A DNA stretch of 64,000 nucleotides. Origin: Streptomyces sp. HNM0575 (GTDB taxonomy: Bacteria; Actinomycetota; Actinomycetes; Streptomycetales; Streptomycetaceae). Under the pieces are notes generated by a model. It was given only the letters and a program-made list of their open reading frames with translations. It made no database searches and was not told the DNA's origin. Positions 28,287 to 38,467 of the stretch are shown here, one piece after another. Each line of letters opens with the position of its first letter. Positions within the stretch are counted from its first letter, which is position 1. Made by a program: the position numbers and the translations under genes. The stretch lies in contig NZ_JAASAG010000004.1 in NCBI RefSeq assembly GCF_012726265.1, positions 62,001 through 126,000 on the forward strand. Reading direction: 5' to 3'.

Positions 28287-29087
28287 ATGGGCGGCATCAC
28301 CCTGGAACGCGAAGGGCCCGTGGCCGTCGTACGGTTCGACCGCGCGGACAAGCTCAACGCCCTGACCCTCGCCATGTACGACGAGTTGGCGGCGGCCTTC
28401 GACGAGGTCCGCGACGACGACGCGATCGCCGCCGCCGTGCTCACGGGCAGCGGCGACCGCGCCTTCTGCGTGGGAGCGGACCTGGAGGAGTCCATCCCGG
28501 CCCTGGCGGAGGGGCGGTTCGACATCTCCCGCTGGGACGGCGCGCACCAGAAGCACACCGATCTCTTCAAGCCCGTGATCAGCGCCGTCAACGGCCTCTG
28601 CCTGGGCGGCGGTTTCGAGATCATGCTCTCCACGGATCTGCGGGTCGCCGCCGAACAGGCCGAGTTCCAGCTTCCCGAGCCGGGCGTCGGCCTCGTACCG
28701 GCGGGAGGCACCCTCGTGCGGCTGACCCGCCAGATCCCGTACGCGTGGGCGATGCGGCTGATGCTGCTCGCCGAACGCCTCACGGCTCAAGAAGCCCTGG
28801 GATACGGCCTGTTGAACGCCGTGGTGCCCGCGGAGGACGTGCTGCCCACCGCGGTGGAGTGGGGCGAGCGCCTCTCCCGGCTGAGCGGGACGGCCCTCGC
28901 CACCGTCAAGGAGGCCGTGCTGCGGCTGGGCAACCTGCCGCCGGAGGAGGCGTTCCACAGCGAAGCCCTCTACGGGCAGCGGGCGTTCGCGTCACCCGAC
29001 GCCCGCGAGGGTCTGGCGGCCTTCTCCGGGCGCCGCCGGCCGGACTTCCCCTCACGCCGCACCGCGACGGACGAGACCGAGCACTGA
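28287..29087 (+). CDS. Enoyl-CoA hydratase/isomerase family protein
   Basis: A 266-residue crotonase. Both general acid/base glutamates of true hydratases are present, E111 (LGGGFEIM) and E131 (LPEPGVGL), spaced 20 as in rat E144/E164. The oxyanion segment FCVGADLEE precedes them. It starts directly after the CoA-transferase stop. In this context it could hydrate an enoyl-CoA such as 3-methylglutaconyl-CoA to HMG-CoA; that substrate is inferred from the HMG-CoA reductase only. It is the last gene of the cluster. Confidence 0.92.
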   Translation: MGGITLEREGPVAVVRFDRADKLNALTLAMYDELAAAFDEVRDDDAIAAAVLTGSGDRAFCVGADLEESIPALAEGRFDISRWDGAHQKHTDLFKPVISAVNGLCLGGGFEIMLSTDLRVAAEQAEFQLPEPGVGLVPAGGTLVRLTRQIPYAWAMRLMLLAERLTAQEALGYGLLNAVVPAEDVLPTAVEWGERLSRLSGTALATVKEAVLRLGNLPPEEAFHSEALYGQRAFASPDAREGLAAFSGRRRPDFPSRRTATDETEH

Positions 29088-29118
29088 GGCGGCGCGCCCG
29101 CGCCGGGGCGGGTCGTCA

Positions 29119-29163
29119 GGGGCCGTGGGGCCGTTAGGGGCCGTGGGGCGTTACGGGCCGTGG
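29119..29163. repeat. Three direct repeats of GGGCCGTGGG
   Basis: GGGCCGTGGG recurs three times at 17-18-bp spacing in the 107-bp gap between the convergent enoyl-CoA hydratase and aryl carrier protein genes. No function is evident. Confidence 0.6.
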
Positions 29164-29194
29164 GTCCCTTCGGCGGGGCGGTGCACGCCGGTCG

Positions 29195-29443
29195 TCATGT
29201 GCGTTCCCGCAGCAGTTCCCACCAGGCCAGGACTCCGGGTCTTTCCGCCAACTCCGCGAAGGAGACGGTGATTCCGTCCCTCCGCCAGGATTCGACGAGG
29301 CTCATCAGCCGTACGGAGTCGAGACCGAGGTCGGCGAGGTTCTCGTCGTCCGGGACGTCCGCGGGCTCCTCTCCGAGCAGGTCCGCCACGTCGGCGCGAA
29401 TGCGCTCCAGGGTCAGGGGCACGGCCTCATCCTTCCTCTTCAT
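29195..29443 (-). CDS. Stand-alone aryl carrier protein for 2,3-dihydroxybenzoate
   Basis: An 82-residue carrier protein with the phosphopantetheine site DLGLDSVRLMSL (Ser at about 43). It resembles the C-terminal domain of EntB/DhbB, which holds 2,3-dihydroxybenzoate as a thioester for the NRPS. Normally it is fused to isochorismatase; here it is a separate gene starting at ATG 29443, overlapping the isochorismatase stop by 4 bp. The junction is a 13-bp tandem repeat. It is probably loaded by the DhbE-type ligase at 30105 and presented to the first condensation domain of the NRPS at 54921. Confidence 0.9.
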   Translation of the reverse strand: MKRKDEAVPLTLERIRADVADLLGEEPADVPDDENLADLGLDSVRLMSLVESWRRDGITVSFAELAERPGVLAWWELLRERT

Positions 29444-29454
29444 CCTTCCTCTTC
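29429..29454. repeat. 13-bp tandem duplication at the isochorismatase/ArCP junction
   Basis: ATCCTTCCTCTTC occurs twice back to back (29429-29441 and 29442-29454). It spans the isochorismatase stop and the carrier-protein start. Thirteen bases shift the frame, so the copy number affects how the two frames relate. Confidence 0.9.
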
Positions 29455-30087
29455 GGCGCCGAGGCCCGCGAGGGCCTGGGCCGTGGTGACATAGGCGCAC
29501 TGCGAGGCCGCCCACTCGAGGGCCAGCCGGTGGTCGTCGGCGCTGAAGTCGGCCACCGCGTCGGCCACGACGAACGCCTGGATGTCGCGCATCCACGCGT
29601 CGCAGGCCGTCATCAGCACACCGATGTGCGCGTAGACGCCGACCAGGAGAAGCTGGTCGGCGCCGGCAGCCTCCATGCGCTCGGCCAGGTCGGTGCGGAC
29701 GAACGCGCTGTACTTCCACTTGATGAGCATCACGTCGTCCTCGACCGGCGCCACTTGTGACGCGATGGACACGGCGTGCTCCTCGTCGGGCACCCCGGGC
29801 CCCCAGAAGTCCTGCTGGAGTCCGCGCTGCCGGGGCGTCTGGCCTCCGGGCTGCGCGGAGTAGAGAACCGGCACGCCGAGGCGTACGCAGGTCTCCTTCA
29901 CCGCGGAGACGTTGTGCAGCAGGTCGGTCAGCGGCGAGGAGTTCCCGGGGAAGGGGGCCAGGAAGTGGTTCTGCATGTCGTGCACGAGGAGGATCGCCCG
30001 GGCCGGGTCCGCCTTCCACGCGACGCGGTTGCCCGGCAGTTCGGCTGCCGTCGGCATGGGATATGGAGCGATTGCGGGCAGTGCCAT
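29440..30087 (-). CDS. dhbB: Isochorismatase (EntB/DhbB N-terminal type, single domain)
   Basis: A 215-residue enzyme that hydrolyses isochorismate to 2,3-dihydro-2,3-dihydroxybenzoate and pyruvate. The start MALPAIAPYPMPTAAELPGN and ILLVHDMQNHFL (D37, the expected catalytic Asp) are classical. It ends after AGLGAEEEG, lacking the carrier domain present in EntB and DhbB. It is the fourth gene of an iron-box-driven operon dhbA-dhbC-dhbE-dhbB-ArCP, 17 bp after dhbE. The ATG at 30087 has AAAGG upstream. Confidence 0.95.
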   Translation of the reverse strand: MALPAIAPYPMPTAAELPGNRVAWKADPARAILLVHDMQNHFLAPFPGNSSPLTDLLHNVSAVKETCVRLGVPVLYSAQPGGQTPRQRGLQQDFWGPGVPDEEHAVSIASQVAPVEDDVMLIKWKYSAFVRTDLAERMEAAGADQLLLVGVYAHIGVLMTACDAWMRDIQAFVVADAVADFSADDHRLALEWAASQCAYVTTAQALAGLGAEEEG

Positions 30088-30104
30088 GGGAGTTGCCGAG
30101 CCTT

Positions 30105-31744
<1,640 letters not shown>

Positions 31745-31748
<4 letters not shown>

Positions 31749-33055
31749 AGCTCGGCCCCCACGGCGTGCAGGAAGGTGCGGAACTTGGCGGCGGTCTCCG
31801 CCGTTTCGGCGTCCGGCTCGGACGCGGCCACGATGCCCGCTCCGGCGTAGAGGCGCACGGAGCGCTCCGCGGCCTCGGCACAGCGGATCGTCACGACCCA
31901 CTCGCCGTCGCCGTGTGCGTCGTTCCACCCGACCATGCCGGTGAAGAACCGCCGCTCGAAGGGCTCCAGTTCATCGATGAGCGCGCGTGCGCGGCCGGTC
32001 GGCGTACCGCAGACCGCGGGGGTGGGGTGCAGCGCGAGCGCGATGTCGAGCGAGGTCGGCCGGGAACCGGGACGGCCTCGGGGAGCCAGCTCTCCGGAGA
32101 CGGTCGTGGACAGATGCCACATCGTCGCCGTCCTCACGAGCGTGGGCTGCGGCGGCACCGTCAGGTCGGTGCACACCCGGCTCAGTGCGTTGCGCACCGC
32201 CTCGACGACCACGGCGTGTTCGTGCAGGTCCTTCGCGGACTCCAGCAGCGAGACGGCGGACCGTACGTCTTCGGCGACATCGTCGCTGCGCGGCGCGGAA
32301 CCGGCGAGCGGATTGGCGACGACATGCTCTCCACGGCGCGCGACGAGGAGTTCGGGGCTCGCGCCCAGCAGGGTACGGCCGGGCTCGGTGGGCAGCGCGA
32401 AGGTGTAGCCGCGCGGATCGCGGTGGGCGAGGCGCTGGAGCATTGCGGAGGTGTCGACGCCGCTCGCCGAGCTGAGTTCGAGGGTGCGGGCGAGCACCAC
32501 TTTCTCCAGGTCGCCGCGGCGTATGCGCTGTACGGCCTCGCCGACCGCCTTGCGGTAGGTCCCGGCGTCGGGAACGGGCTCCACCTGCCATGCCTCACCG
32601 GGCGGTTGCCGGGCGGGCAGCGCGATCAGCGGGTCCTCTCGCAGGGCGGGCGCCCAGCGGGACTCGGCGGGTACGGCGAGGGTGACGGGCTCGTCACCGG
32701 CGAACGGCACGGCACCCACGACGAAGGGACTCTCCTGTCCGGCGTCCGCGGCCTCGGCCAGGGCACGGGCCACACGCTCGCCCAACGGTGCGTCGCCGTG
32801 CGGCACTTGGACGAGGGCCCGTCTCGCCAGCAGAGTGCGGGACGGGGAGGCGAAGAACATGTCGCCGGTCCGGTAGGAGTCGAGCAGCCCTGTGGCGGCA
32901 CCGACCGTTCCGTCCCCCGGTCCGGTAGGGGCGGCGTCGCGTCTGACGGCCTTCGGCGGCTGCACGGGACGCGGACTTCCCTCGCGGGCGGGCCCGGCGA
33001 GTGCTTGTGGTCCCGGCACGGCGGGGCATCCGCGGTCTGTGATGTCGGACGACAC
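31745..33055 (-). CDS. dhbC: Isochorismate synthase
   Basis: A 436-residue chorismate-binding enzyme converting chorismate to isochorismate. It has the C-terminal chorismate-binding fold with [14 protein letters not shown] and the [10 protein letters not shown] segment. The first roughly 60 residues are Pro/Ala-rich and probably disordered. The start is GTG 33055, and the gene begins 113 bp after dhbA. It supplies the first step of 2,3-dihydroxybenzoate synthesis and is translationally coupled to dhbE. Confidence 0.95.
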
Positions 33056-33168
33056 CGGTCACTCCGTTTCCCGGCACCCGAAGTGCCGCCTTGTGAGGGG
33101 TTGGTGGGTGCGGGGCACCGGCCGTCGTCGGCGGTCAGCAGGACGGCGCAGCCAGGGGGACGGCGGAT

Positions 33169-33948
33169 TCAAGCACGCAACGTCGCTCCGCCGTCCACGT
33201 ACAGGTCGTGCATGGTGATGTGGCGGGCGCGGTCGGAGAGCAGGAACGCGACGGCCTCGGCGATGTCCTCCGGCTGGGCCATGCGGCCCAGCGGGATGCC
33301 GACGCGGTAGGCGTCCGGATCGCCGGCGACGGCGTCGGCGGGCGGCCCGCCGGTGTTCGACAGCTGACGCTGCATCGCCGTGTCGGTCGATCCGGGTGAG
33401 ACGACATTGCAGCGCACACCGGAAGGTCCGACCTCCAGGCCGAGACACCTGGTGAAGTGGGCAGCCGCCGCTTTCGAGGCCGCGTAGGCGGCCATTCCGG
33501 CGCGGGGGACGCCGGCCGCGTTCGAACCCACGGTGACGATGCAGCCGTCGCCCCGGTCGGCCATGCGCGGGGCGACGGCGCGGCACATGCGGAAGACTCC
33601 GCCGGTGTTGACTGCGAACACGCGCTCCCAGTCGGCATCGGTGAAGTCCGTGACCGGTCCGGCCACCAGGATCCCGGCGACGTTCACCAGGAACTCCACG
33701 GGCCCGCTGTCGAGTTCGGTCCGCTCCACGACCTCGTCGACGGCGGCGGTGTCGGAGACGTCCGCCGTGTGCGCCCGGAGAGCGGACGAACCCAGTTCGG
33801 CTTCAAGGGACTTGAGGCCTGCCGCGTCCAGATCGACCGCGGTCACTCGCGCTCCGCGTGCGACAAGCGTCCGCGCGACGGCCTGCCCGATGCCGTTCCC
33901 GGCACCGGTCACCAGCGCGGTCCGGCCCTGGAACTCCCCGTGCGCCAC
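33169..33948 (-). CDS. dhbA: 2,3-dihydro-2,3-dihydroxybenzoate dehydrogenase
   Basis: A 259-residue short-chain dehydrogenase that oxidises 2,3-dihydro-2,3-dihydroxybenzoate to 2,3-dihydroxybenzoate. The NAD motif is TGAGNGIG (residues about 15-22), and the catalytic Ser-Tyr-Lys set lies in [22 protein letters not shown]. The start is GTG 33948. It is the first gene of the dhb operon, 46 bp downstream of a strong iron box, so it should be repressed by iron through a DmdR/IdeR-type regulator. Confidence 0.94.
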   Translation of the reverse strand: MAHGEFQGRTALVTGAGNGIGQAVARTLVARGARVTAVDLDAAGLKSLEAELGSSALRAHTADVSDTAAVDEVVERTELDSGPVEFLVNVAGILVAGPVTDFTDADWERVFAVNTGGVFRMCRAVAPRMADRGDGCIVTVGSNAAGVPRAGMAAYAASKAAAAHFTRCLGLEVGPSGVRCNVVSPGSTDTAMQRQLSNTGGPPADAVAGDPDAYRVGIPLGRMAQPEDIAEAVAFLLSDRARHITMHDLYVDGGATLRA

Positions 33949-33994
33949 GTCTCGACCTCCTGCACTCCTGGCCCCAGCGAGAGAGAGCGCTCTG

Positions 33995-34013
33995 TAAGGT
34001 TAGCCTTACCTTA
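33995..34013 (-). promoter_or_regulatory. Iron box upstream of the dhb operon
   Basis: TAAGGTTAGCCTTACCTTA matches 15 of 19 positions of the recalled DmdR/IdeR consensus. It differs by one base from the box at 49046. Confidence 0.85.
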
Positions 34014-34344
34014 GCGCATGCTCGGATCTGTCGGCTGAGATCAGGCGGAGCCAGGGAACCGTCACGGCGGGAAGCCGCGGATGGAGCGGCCGTTCGCCCG
34101 TGGACCTTCGAGTCGGCCTCGGCAGCCATGCCCGCTCAAATCCCAGGCAGCGCCCGGCGGTTGGGAATCTTCGGGACCTTCGGCGATGCCCGTCCCCCAC
34201 CCACCGCTGAGGACGCGGCCCGGGAGTGCGGCGCCCCGGCGCAGCCGGCACTGCGGCTCCTGGCGCGAGGACCGCCGTACTCGGCGGCCCCCTTCGAGGC
34301 GCCGCCGAGTACGGGCGACCGGGCGCGGATCGGGCGCGGTGGGG
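34014..34344. other. Gene-free interval with a terminator hairpin
   Basis: No convincing gene lies between the dhb iron box and the end of the FhuF-like gene. The main structure is a perfect 13-bp inverted repeat at 34276-34288/34301-34313, listed separately. The rest is GC-rich sequence that could be decayed coding DNA. Confidence 0.5.
34276..34313 (-). terminator. Hairpin terminator after the FhuF-like gene
   Basis: Perfect 13-bp stem with a 12-nt loop, beginning 32 bp beyond the stop of the minus-strand reductase gene. Confidence 0.7.
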
Positions 34345-35202
34345 CTATCCGCCGACGATGCGCGCCAGCCGGTCCGCGTCCCCGATGCGTGGACATGTGG
34401 CGCACGCCTGGCCGGGCGGGACGGTGTAGAAGAGGCAGCATCCGGCGCGGGTGCGGGTGGGGTACGAAGTGCCGTCTCCGCCGCGCAGGCGACGGAACCC
34501 GGCGCCGGCGGGGAACGGCGGGACCGGTGCGGGCAGCAGCTCTCCGGCCGCTGAGACCGCCTTCTCCTCGTCTCCCGTGGCGCGACCGAGGTGCCAGATG
34601 CCGGCGACGAGGTCGTCCTCGGCCATGCCCCACAGCGCCCTCGGCCCCCGCCGCAGCCGGGACCCGAGAGCCGTGATCAGGTGCCGCGCCTGGCCGGCGG
34701 CGGCGGTGCGGAGCTCCTGGTGAAGCGCCTCCTCGTCCGGCAGCACGACCGCCCCCGGAAGGCAGGCCGCGGCATCGTCCGGCAGGCAGGCGAAGCCCCC
34801 GGGAACCACTTGGAAGGCGTTGTCCGTGCGGCTGATCCGCACGTCCTCAGGGCGCAGACGCGGCACTCGCCGCTCCAGATACCAGGGCCCGCTCAGCAGC
34901 AGGAAGGTCGACCACAGGAAGCGGTGGAGCATGCGGGACGCCACGACGTCCGGGCGGGGAGCGGCGGTCTCGTGGCAGTCGAATTGGCGTGCCGCCTCCG
35001 ACTCCAGCAGAGCATCGACGACCTGCGGGTGGCGGCCCAGTTCGCCCAGTTCGCTCCAGCGCCGCCCGACGCAGGAAGCGGGAGAGGCGATGTGAAGGGT
35101 CAGCGTGGGGCTCAGCTCGCTGAGGCGCCGGTAGGACGAGGCGAGCAGAGCGGAGCAGCTCTCGACGCCTCGTACGGGGGCCGACGTCGGGGCCAGGTTC
35201 AA
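34345..35202 (-). CDS. FhuF-type ferric siderophore reductase, [2Fe-2S]
   Basis: A 285-residue protein whose C-terminus carries CCLFYTVPPGQACATC, the CC-x10-C-x2-C motif of FhuF-type ferric-iron reductases with an unusual [2Fe-2S] cluster. Such proteins release iron from hydroxamate, carboxylate or catecholate siderophores in the cytoplasm. The best start is TTG 35202 with AAGGAG six bases upstream. It diverges from the NIS siderophore operon; an iron box lies between them, nearer the NIS side, and may serve both. Confidence 0.88.
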   Translation of the reverse strand: MNLAPTSAPVRGVESCSALLASSYRRLSELSPTLTLHIASPASCVGRRWSELGELGRHPQVVDALLESEAARQFDCHETAAPRPDVVASRMLHRFLWSTFLLLSGPWYLERRVPRLRPEDVRISRTDNAFQVVPGGFACLPDDAAACLPGAVVLPDEEALHQELRTAAAGQARHLITALGSRLRRGPRALWGMAEDDLVAGIWHLGRATGDEEKAVSAAGELLPAPVPPFPAGAGFRRLRGGDGTSYPTRTRAGCCLFYTVPPGQACATCPRIGDADRLARIVGG

Positions 35203-35321
35203 CGGGACTCCTTGCGGTCTGACGGTGACAAGCGGGCACGCCTCCGCCAGCTACGGCGAACCTTACTCAGGTACGCAGAGGTGGCGTGAACTGCTCGCCA
35301 CCCGTGGGCGAGTTGGCGTAG

Positions 35322-35340
35322 TTAGGATTGCCTAACTTAG
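35322..35340 (+). promoter_or_regulatory. Iron box upstream of the NIS siderophore operon
   Basis: TTAGGATTGCCTAACTTAG matches 14 of 19 positions of the recalled iron-box consensus. It lies 41 bp before the ATP-grasp start. Confidence 0.8.
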
Positions 35341-35381
35341 GCTCTGCTCCGGCTCCCGTCGAACAGCGGAAGGGTTCCGAC

Positions 35382-36593
35382 ATGCAGCTGTACCTGCTCG
35401 CTCTGAACCCGACCGAGTCGGTCACCTTGGGTTTCCTGCCGGCTGCCCGACGGCTGGGGCTCCACGTCACGCTGCTGACCGACCGGCCGAAAGAGCACCC
35501 GGTTCCCGGGCGGGACGGTGCGCGGGACGCCGACGTCGAGGTGCTCGGATGCGACGTGCGGGACGTGGCGGCGGTGATCGCCCGGATCTCCGGTCACCGC
35601 TCCCCCGACGCCGTCTTCACCAACAGCGACCATCTCCAGATGCAGGCCGCACTGGCCGCGGAGTATTTCGGGTTGCCCGACAAGGGCTGGCGGGCGGCGT
35701 TACGCACCAAGGACAAAGCGGAGATGCGCCGGCACCTGACCGCGGAGGGGGCCGACACCGTCTGGGCCGCCGAGATCGCCGCCGAGGATGATCTGCCGTC
35801 CCGGCTGCGGGCGCTGGAGGTTCCGTTCCCCTGCGTCGTCAAGCCGCGGGAGGGCGTGGCCAGTGAGGACGTCTTCCTCGCCGAGGACGGAGACGGCCTG
35901 GCCCGGCGGTGCGAGGAGATCCGGGAGCGGCGCCCGGGTGCCGCGCTCGTGGTGGAGGAGTACCTCCCCGGTGAGCTCCACACCATCGAGACCCTCGGGG
36001 ACGCGAGCCGCCTGCACGACCTCGGTGGCTTCCACACCCTGCTCTCCCCGCCGCCCCATTTCATAGAGCACCGGATGACGTACACGCGCCGGCATCCCGC
36101 GGCGGTCCGGCAGTCGGTGCTCACCCAGCTCGGGGCGCTCGGCGTCGGACTCGGCGCCTGTCACACCGAGTTCGTCGTCAACGACGGTCGTGCCAGGATC
36201 ATCGAGGTCAACTACCGGGCGGTGGGCGACCAGGGCGATCTGCTGCTCGCGGACCTGCTCGGCATCCCCCTCTTCGAGTACATACTCGCGGTCCACCTCG
36301 GCGATCCGCTGCCGTCGGAGCTGCCCGTACGGGCGGGCGGGGCGGCGCGGGTCGACTATCCGTGCGCCGACCGCTGCGGCACCCTCACGGCCGCGCCCGG
36401 CGCCTCCGACACGCACGAAGCGGACGTGCACCTCGTCTACCGGCCGTTGCGCCCCTTAGGGGAGCGCCACGACCTCTACCACACCAACCGCGACTACCTG
36501 GGTGCCCTGCGTACCACCGGTCCCGACCAGCAGTCGGTGGACCGGGCCGCCGAGAACTTCCTCGCCAGGCAGCGGTGGGAGATCGTCCCGTGA
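35382..36593 (+). CDS. ATP-grasp ligase in the NIS siderophore operon
   Basis: A 403-residue ATP-grasp enzyme: an N-terminal pre-ATP-grasp domain (MQLYLLALNPTESVTLGFLP), then CVVKPREGVASEDVFL and the metal-binding region ARIIEVNYRAVGDQGD. Enzymes of this fold join a carboxylate to an amine through an acyl phosphate. As first gene of the NIS operon it may make an amide or an amino-acid precursor for the siderophore; the exact reaction is unknown. The ATG at 35382 follows GGAAGGG. Two in-frame TTA codons (35700-35702 and 36456-36458) suggest dependence on the bldA leucyl-tRNA, hence developmental timing. It overlaps the next gene by 4 bp. Confidence 0.88.
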   Translation: MQLYLLALNPTESVTLGFLPAARRLGLHVTLLTDRPKEHPVPGRDGARDADVEVLGCDVRDVAAVIARISGHRSPDAVFTNSDHLQMQAALAAEYFGLPDKGWRAALRTKDKAEMRRHLTAEGADTVWAAEIAAEDDLPSRLRALEVPFPCVVKPREGVASEDVFLAEDGDGLARRCEEIRERRPGAALVVEEYLPGELHTIETLGDASRLHDLGGFHTLLSPPPHFIEHRMTYTRRHPAAVRQSVLTQLGALGVGLGACHTEFVVNDGRARIIEVNYRAVGDQGDLLLADLLGIPLFEYILAVHLGDPLPSELPVRAGGAARVDYPCADRCGTLTAAPGASDTHEADVHLVYRPLRPLGERHDLYHTNRDYLGALRTTGPDQQSVDRAAENFLARQRWEIVP

Positions 36594-38461
36594 CCGCCGG
36601 TCCCGGGCCGGTGCCCCCGGGACCCGTTACGGCGACCGGCCCGGCACCCTGCCTCGGGCTCAGCGTGTGCCCGGCCGAACGGGAGCTGCTGCTACGGGTG
36701 TTGAGCGCGCTGCTGCGTGAGGACGTCGCCGGTCTGCGCACCCGGTCCACGGAGATCCGTGCCGCGGACGGCCGCTGGCTCCGGCTCGGCGCGGGCAGCG
36801 GTCGTGCCCTGCTGTTACCCGTGCGCGACGACGGATTCCAGTGCACCGTGGCGGCCCGTCTGCCACTGCTGCGCCGGGAGCCGGAGGACGGGGACCTGAC
36901 GAAGCGCGAGGACCTGACGACGGTCGCGGAGGTGCTCACCGCGCTCTGCGCTGTGGCCGGCCCCGCCGACCGCCGTGGATTCGACGCGTTCGCCGCCGAG
37001 TGCCGCGCGGACCTTCTCGCTCGCCGTCTGCACACCGCGACCCGCGACGAAGTGGACGCACGTGTCACGGCCCGCTACGGAACGGACCCCGCGCGCTGGC
37101 TGGGTCCTGCCGCGTCGGTGGCCTTCGACACCCTCGCGGCCCGCACCGATCACCCGGTGTATCCCGCCTCCCGCGCCCGGCTCGGCATGACGGAGCACCA
37201 ACTGCGCTCCTACGGGCCGGAGTTCCATCCGCGCTTCCGGCTGCGCTGGCTGGCGCTGCCGGCGGCGGACGTCAGCGTCTCCGGAACCGGGCGCGGGCCC
37301 GGCGGCGCCCCGGCGCCCGCACTGCCCGCCTCGGCCCGCACCGGCCTGCCGCTTCCGGTGAGCGCGGAGCTGCCCGAGGAGTGCCGGCAGACCCATGTGC
37401 TGCTGCCGGTGCACCCGCTCACCGCCGGCCGGCCGCTGACGGAGGCCCTGGCCGCGGCCGGCCTGAGCACGCGGGCGGTGCTGATGGAGGAGCCGTACCT
37501 GGAGGTGGTGCCCACGCTTTCCATGCGGACGGTCGCCCTGGCCGATGATCCGGGCACCCACGTCAAACTTCCCCTGCACACCTCGACGCTGGGCCTGCTG
37601 AACCGCCGCTCGATACGGCCCGGCACGCTCCGGGACGGGGCGGCCTGCCAGCGGCTGCTGGAACGGGTGATCAAGCGCGAGCGCCGGTTCCGCAACCGCG
37701 TGCTCCTCGCCGACGAGACCCGCTATGTCTCCGCGGGCCATGAACTGCTGAACGTGCTGATCCGCCGTCAGCCGCCGGGCCTCGGCGACTGCGCCGTCGT
37801 CCCGCTCGCCGCGCTGGCGGCCAGGGCCCCGGACGGCCGCCCGGTGATCTGCTCACTGGCCGACCGCTTCTACGGTGGAGAGGTCATGGCCCTCCTCGAC
37901 GCGCTGCTCACGCTGCTGCTGGACTGGCAGACCACGCTCTTCGGTTACGGGATCGCCCTCGAATCCCACCAGCAGAACGTCTCCCTCGTACTCGGAGGCT
38001 CCGGCGGTCCCGGCCCCCGGCTGCTCCTCAAGGACAACGACGGACCGCGCGTCAACACGGTCCGTCTGGGCAGGACCCTCGGCGGAGACGTCGGCCGCCT
38101 CGGTTTCGACGATCCGCGCATCCGCGTCGACGAGGACGGGCCGGTCGCCGATCTGTTCACCACCGTCACCGTGCACCTGTGCGCCGGAGCGTGGGCGTTC
38201 CGCCTCGCCCGGGACGGCTCGGCGATGCGAGCAGCCATGCTCGACCTGGTGCGCGGGCGGCTCGGCGAAGCCGTGGACCGGCTCGCGGTCCGGCACCGTA
38301 CGGCCGCCGCCGTGCTGCGCTCCCGTGTGCTGGAGGCTCCCGAACTGCCCGTCAAAGCGATGGTGACGGCCGGGACTCTGCTGACGAAGGCACGGTCCGG
38401 CGCCGCCGACATCAACAAGCACTACACCACCGGCCCCAACTACCTGCTGCGGAAGGCTTGA
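36590..38461 (+). CDS. IucA/IucC-family NIS siderophore synthetase (first)
   Basis: A 623-residue NRPS-independent siderophore synthetase, which adenylates a carboxylic acid (usually citrate or alpha-ketoglutarate) and condenses it with an amine or alcohol. Family sequences include THVLLPVHPLT, the THVKLPLHTSTLGLLNRRSI region and a C-terminal FhuF-like transporter-type domain (ALESHQQNVSLVL). The GTG at 36590 overlaps the ATP-grasp stop. It contains one TTA codon (36815-36817), again pointing to bldA control. Which carboxylate it uses is not visible. Confidence 0.93.
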   Translation: MTAGPGPVPPGPVTATGPAPCLGLSVCPAERELLLRVLSALLREDVAGLRTRSTEIRAADGRWLRLGAGSGRALLLPVRDDGFQCTVAARLPLLRREPEDGDLTKREDLTTVAEVLTALCAVAGPADRRGFDAFAAECRADLLARRLHTATRDEVDARVTARYGTDPARWLGPAASVAFDTLAARTDHPVYPASRARLGMTEHQLRSYGPEFHPRFRLRWLALPAADVSVSGTGRGPGGAPAPALPASARTGLPLPVSAELPEECRQTHVLLPVHPLTAGRPLTEALAAAGLSTRAVLMEEPYLEVVPTLSMRTVALADDPGTHVKLPLHTSTLGLLNRRSIRPGTLRDGAACQRLLERVIKRERRFRNRVLLADETRYVSAGHELLNVLIRRQPPGLGDCAVVPLAALAARAPDGRPVICSLADRFYGGEVMALLDALLTLLLDWQTTLFGYGIALESHQQNVSLVLGGSGGPGPRLLLKDNDGPRVNTVRLGRTLGGDVGRLGFDDPRIRVDEDGPVADLFTTVTVHLCAGAWAFRLARDGSAMRAAMLDLVRGRLGEAVDRLAVRHRTAAAVLRSRVLEAPELPVKAMVTAGTLLTKARSGAADINKHYTTGPNYLLRKA

Positions 38462-38467
38462 CCACTC

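Noticed and set aside
26532..28958. An 808-codon minus-strand frame over the CoA-transferase and hydratase genes
   Set aside because: It is low-complexity antisense of well-conserved genes, without a plausible start or product.
29119..29163. GGGCCGTGGG repeats as an attachment site or mobile-element end
   Set aside because: There is no integrase, tRNA or matching copy at another boundary. They are probably simple GC-rich repetition.
35255..35273. A separate iron box for the FhuF-like gene on the minus strand
   Set aside because: Only about 11 of 19 positions match. The box at 35322 is much better and close enough to serve both directions.
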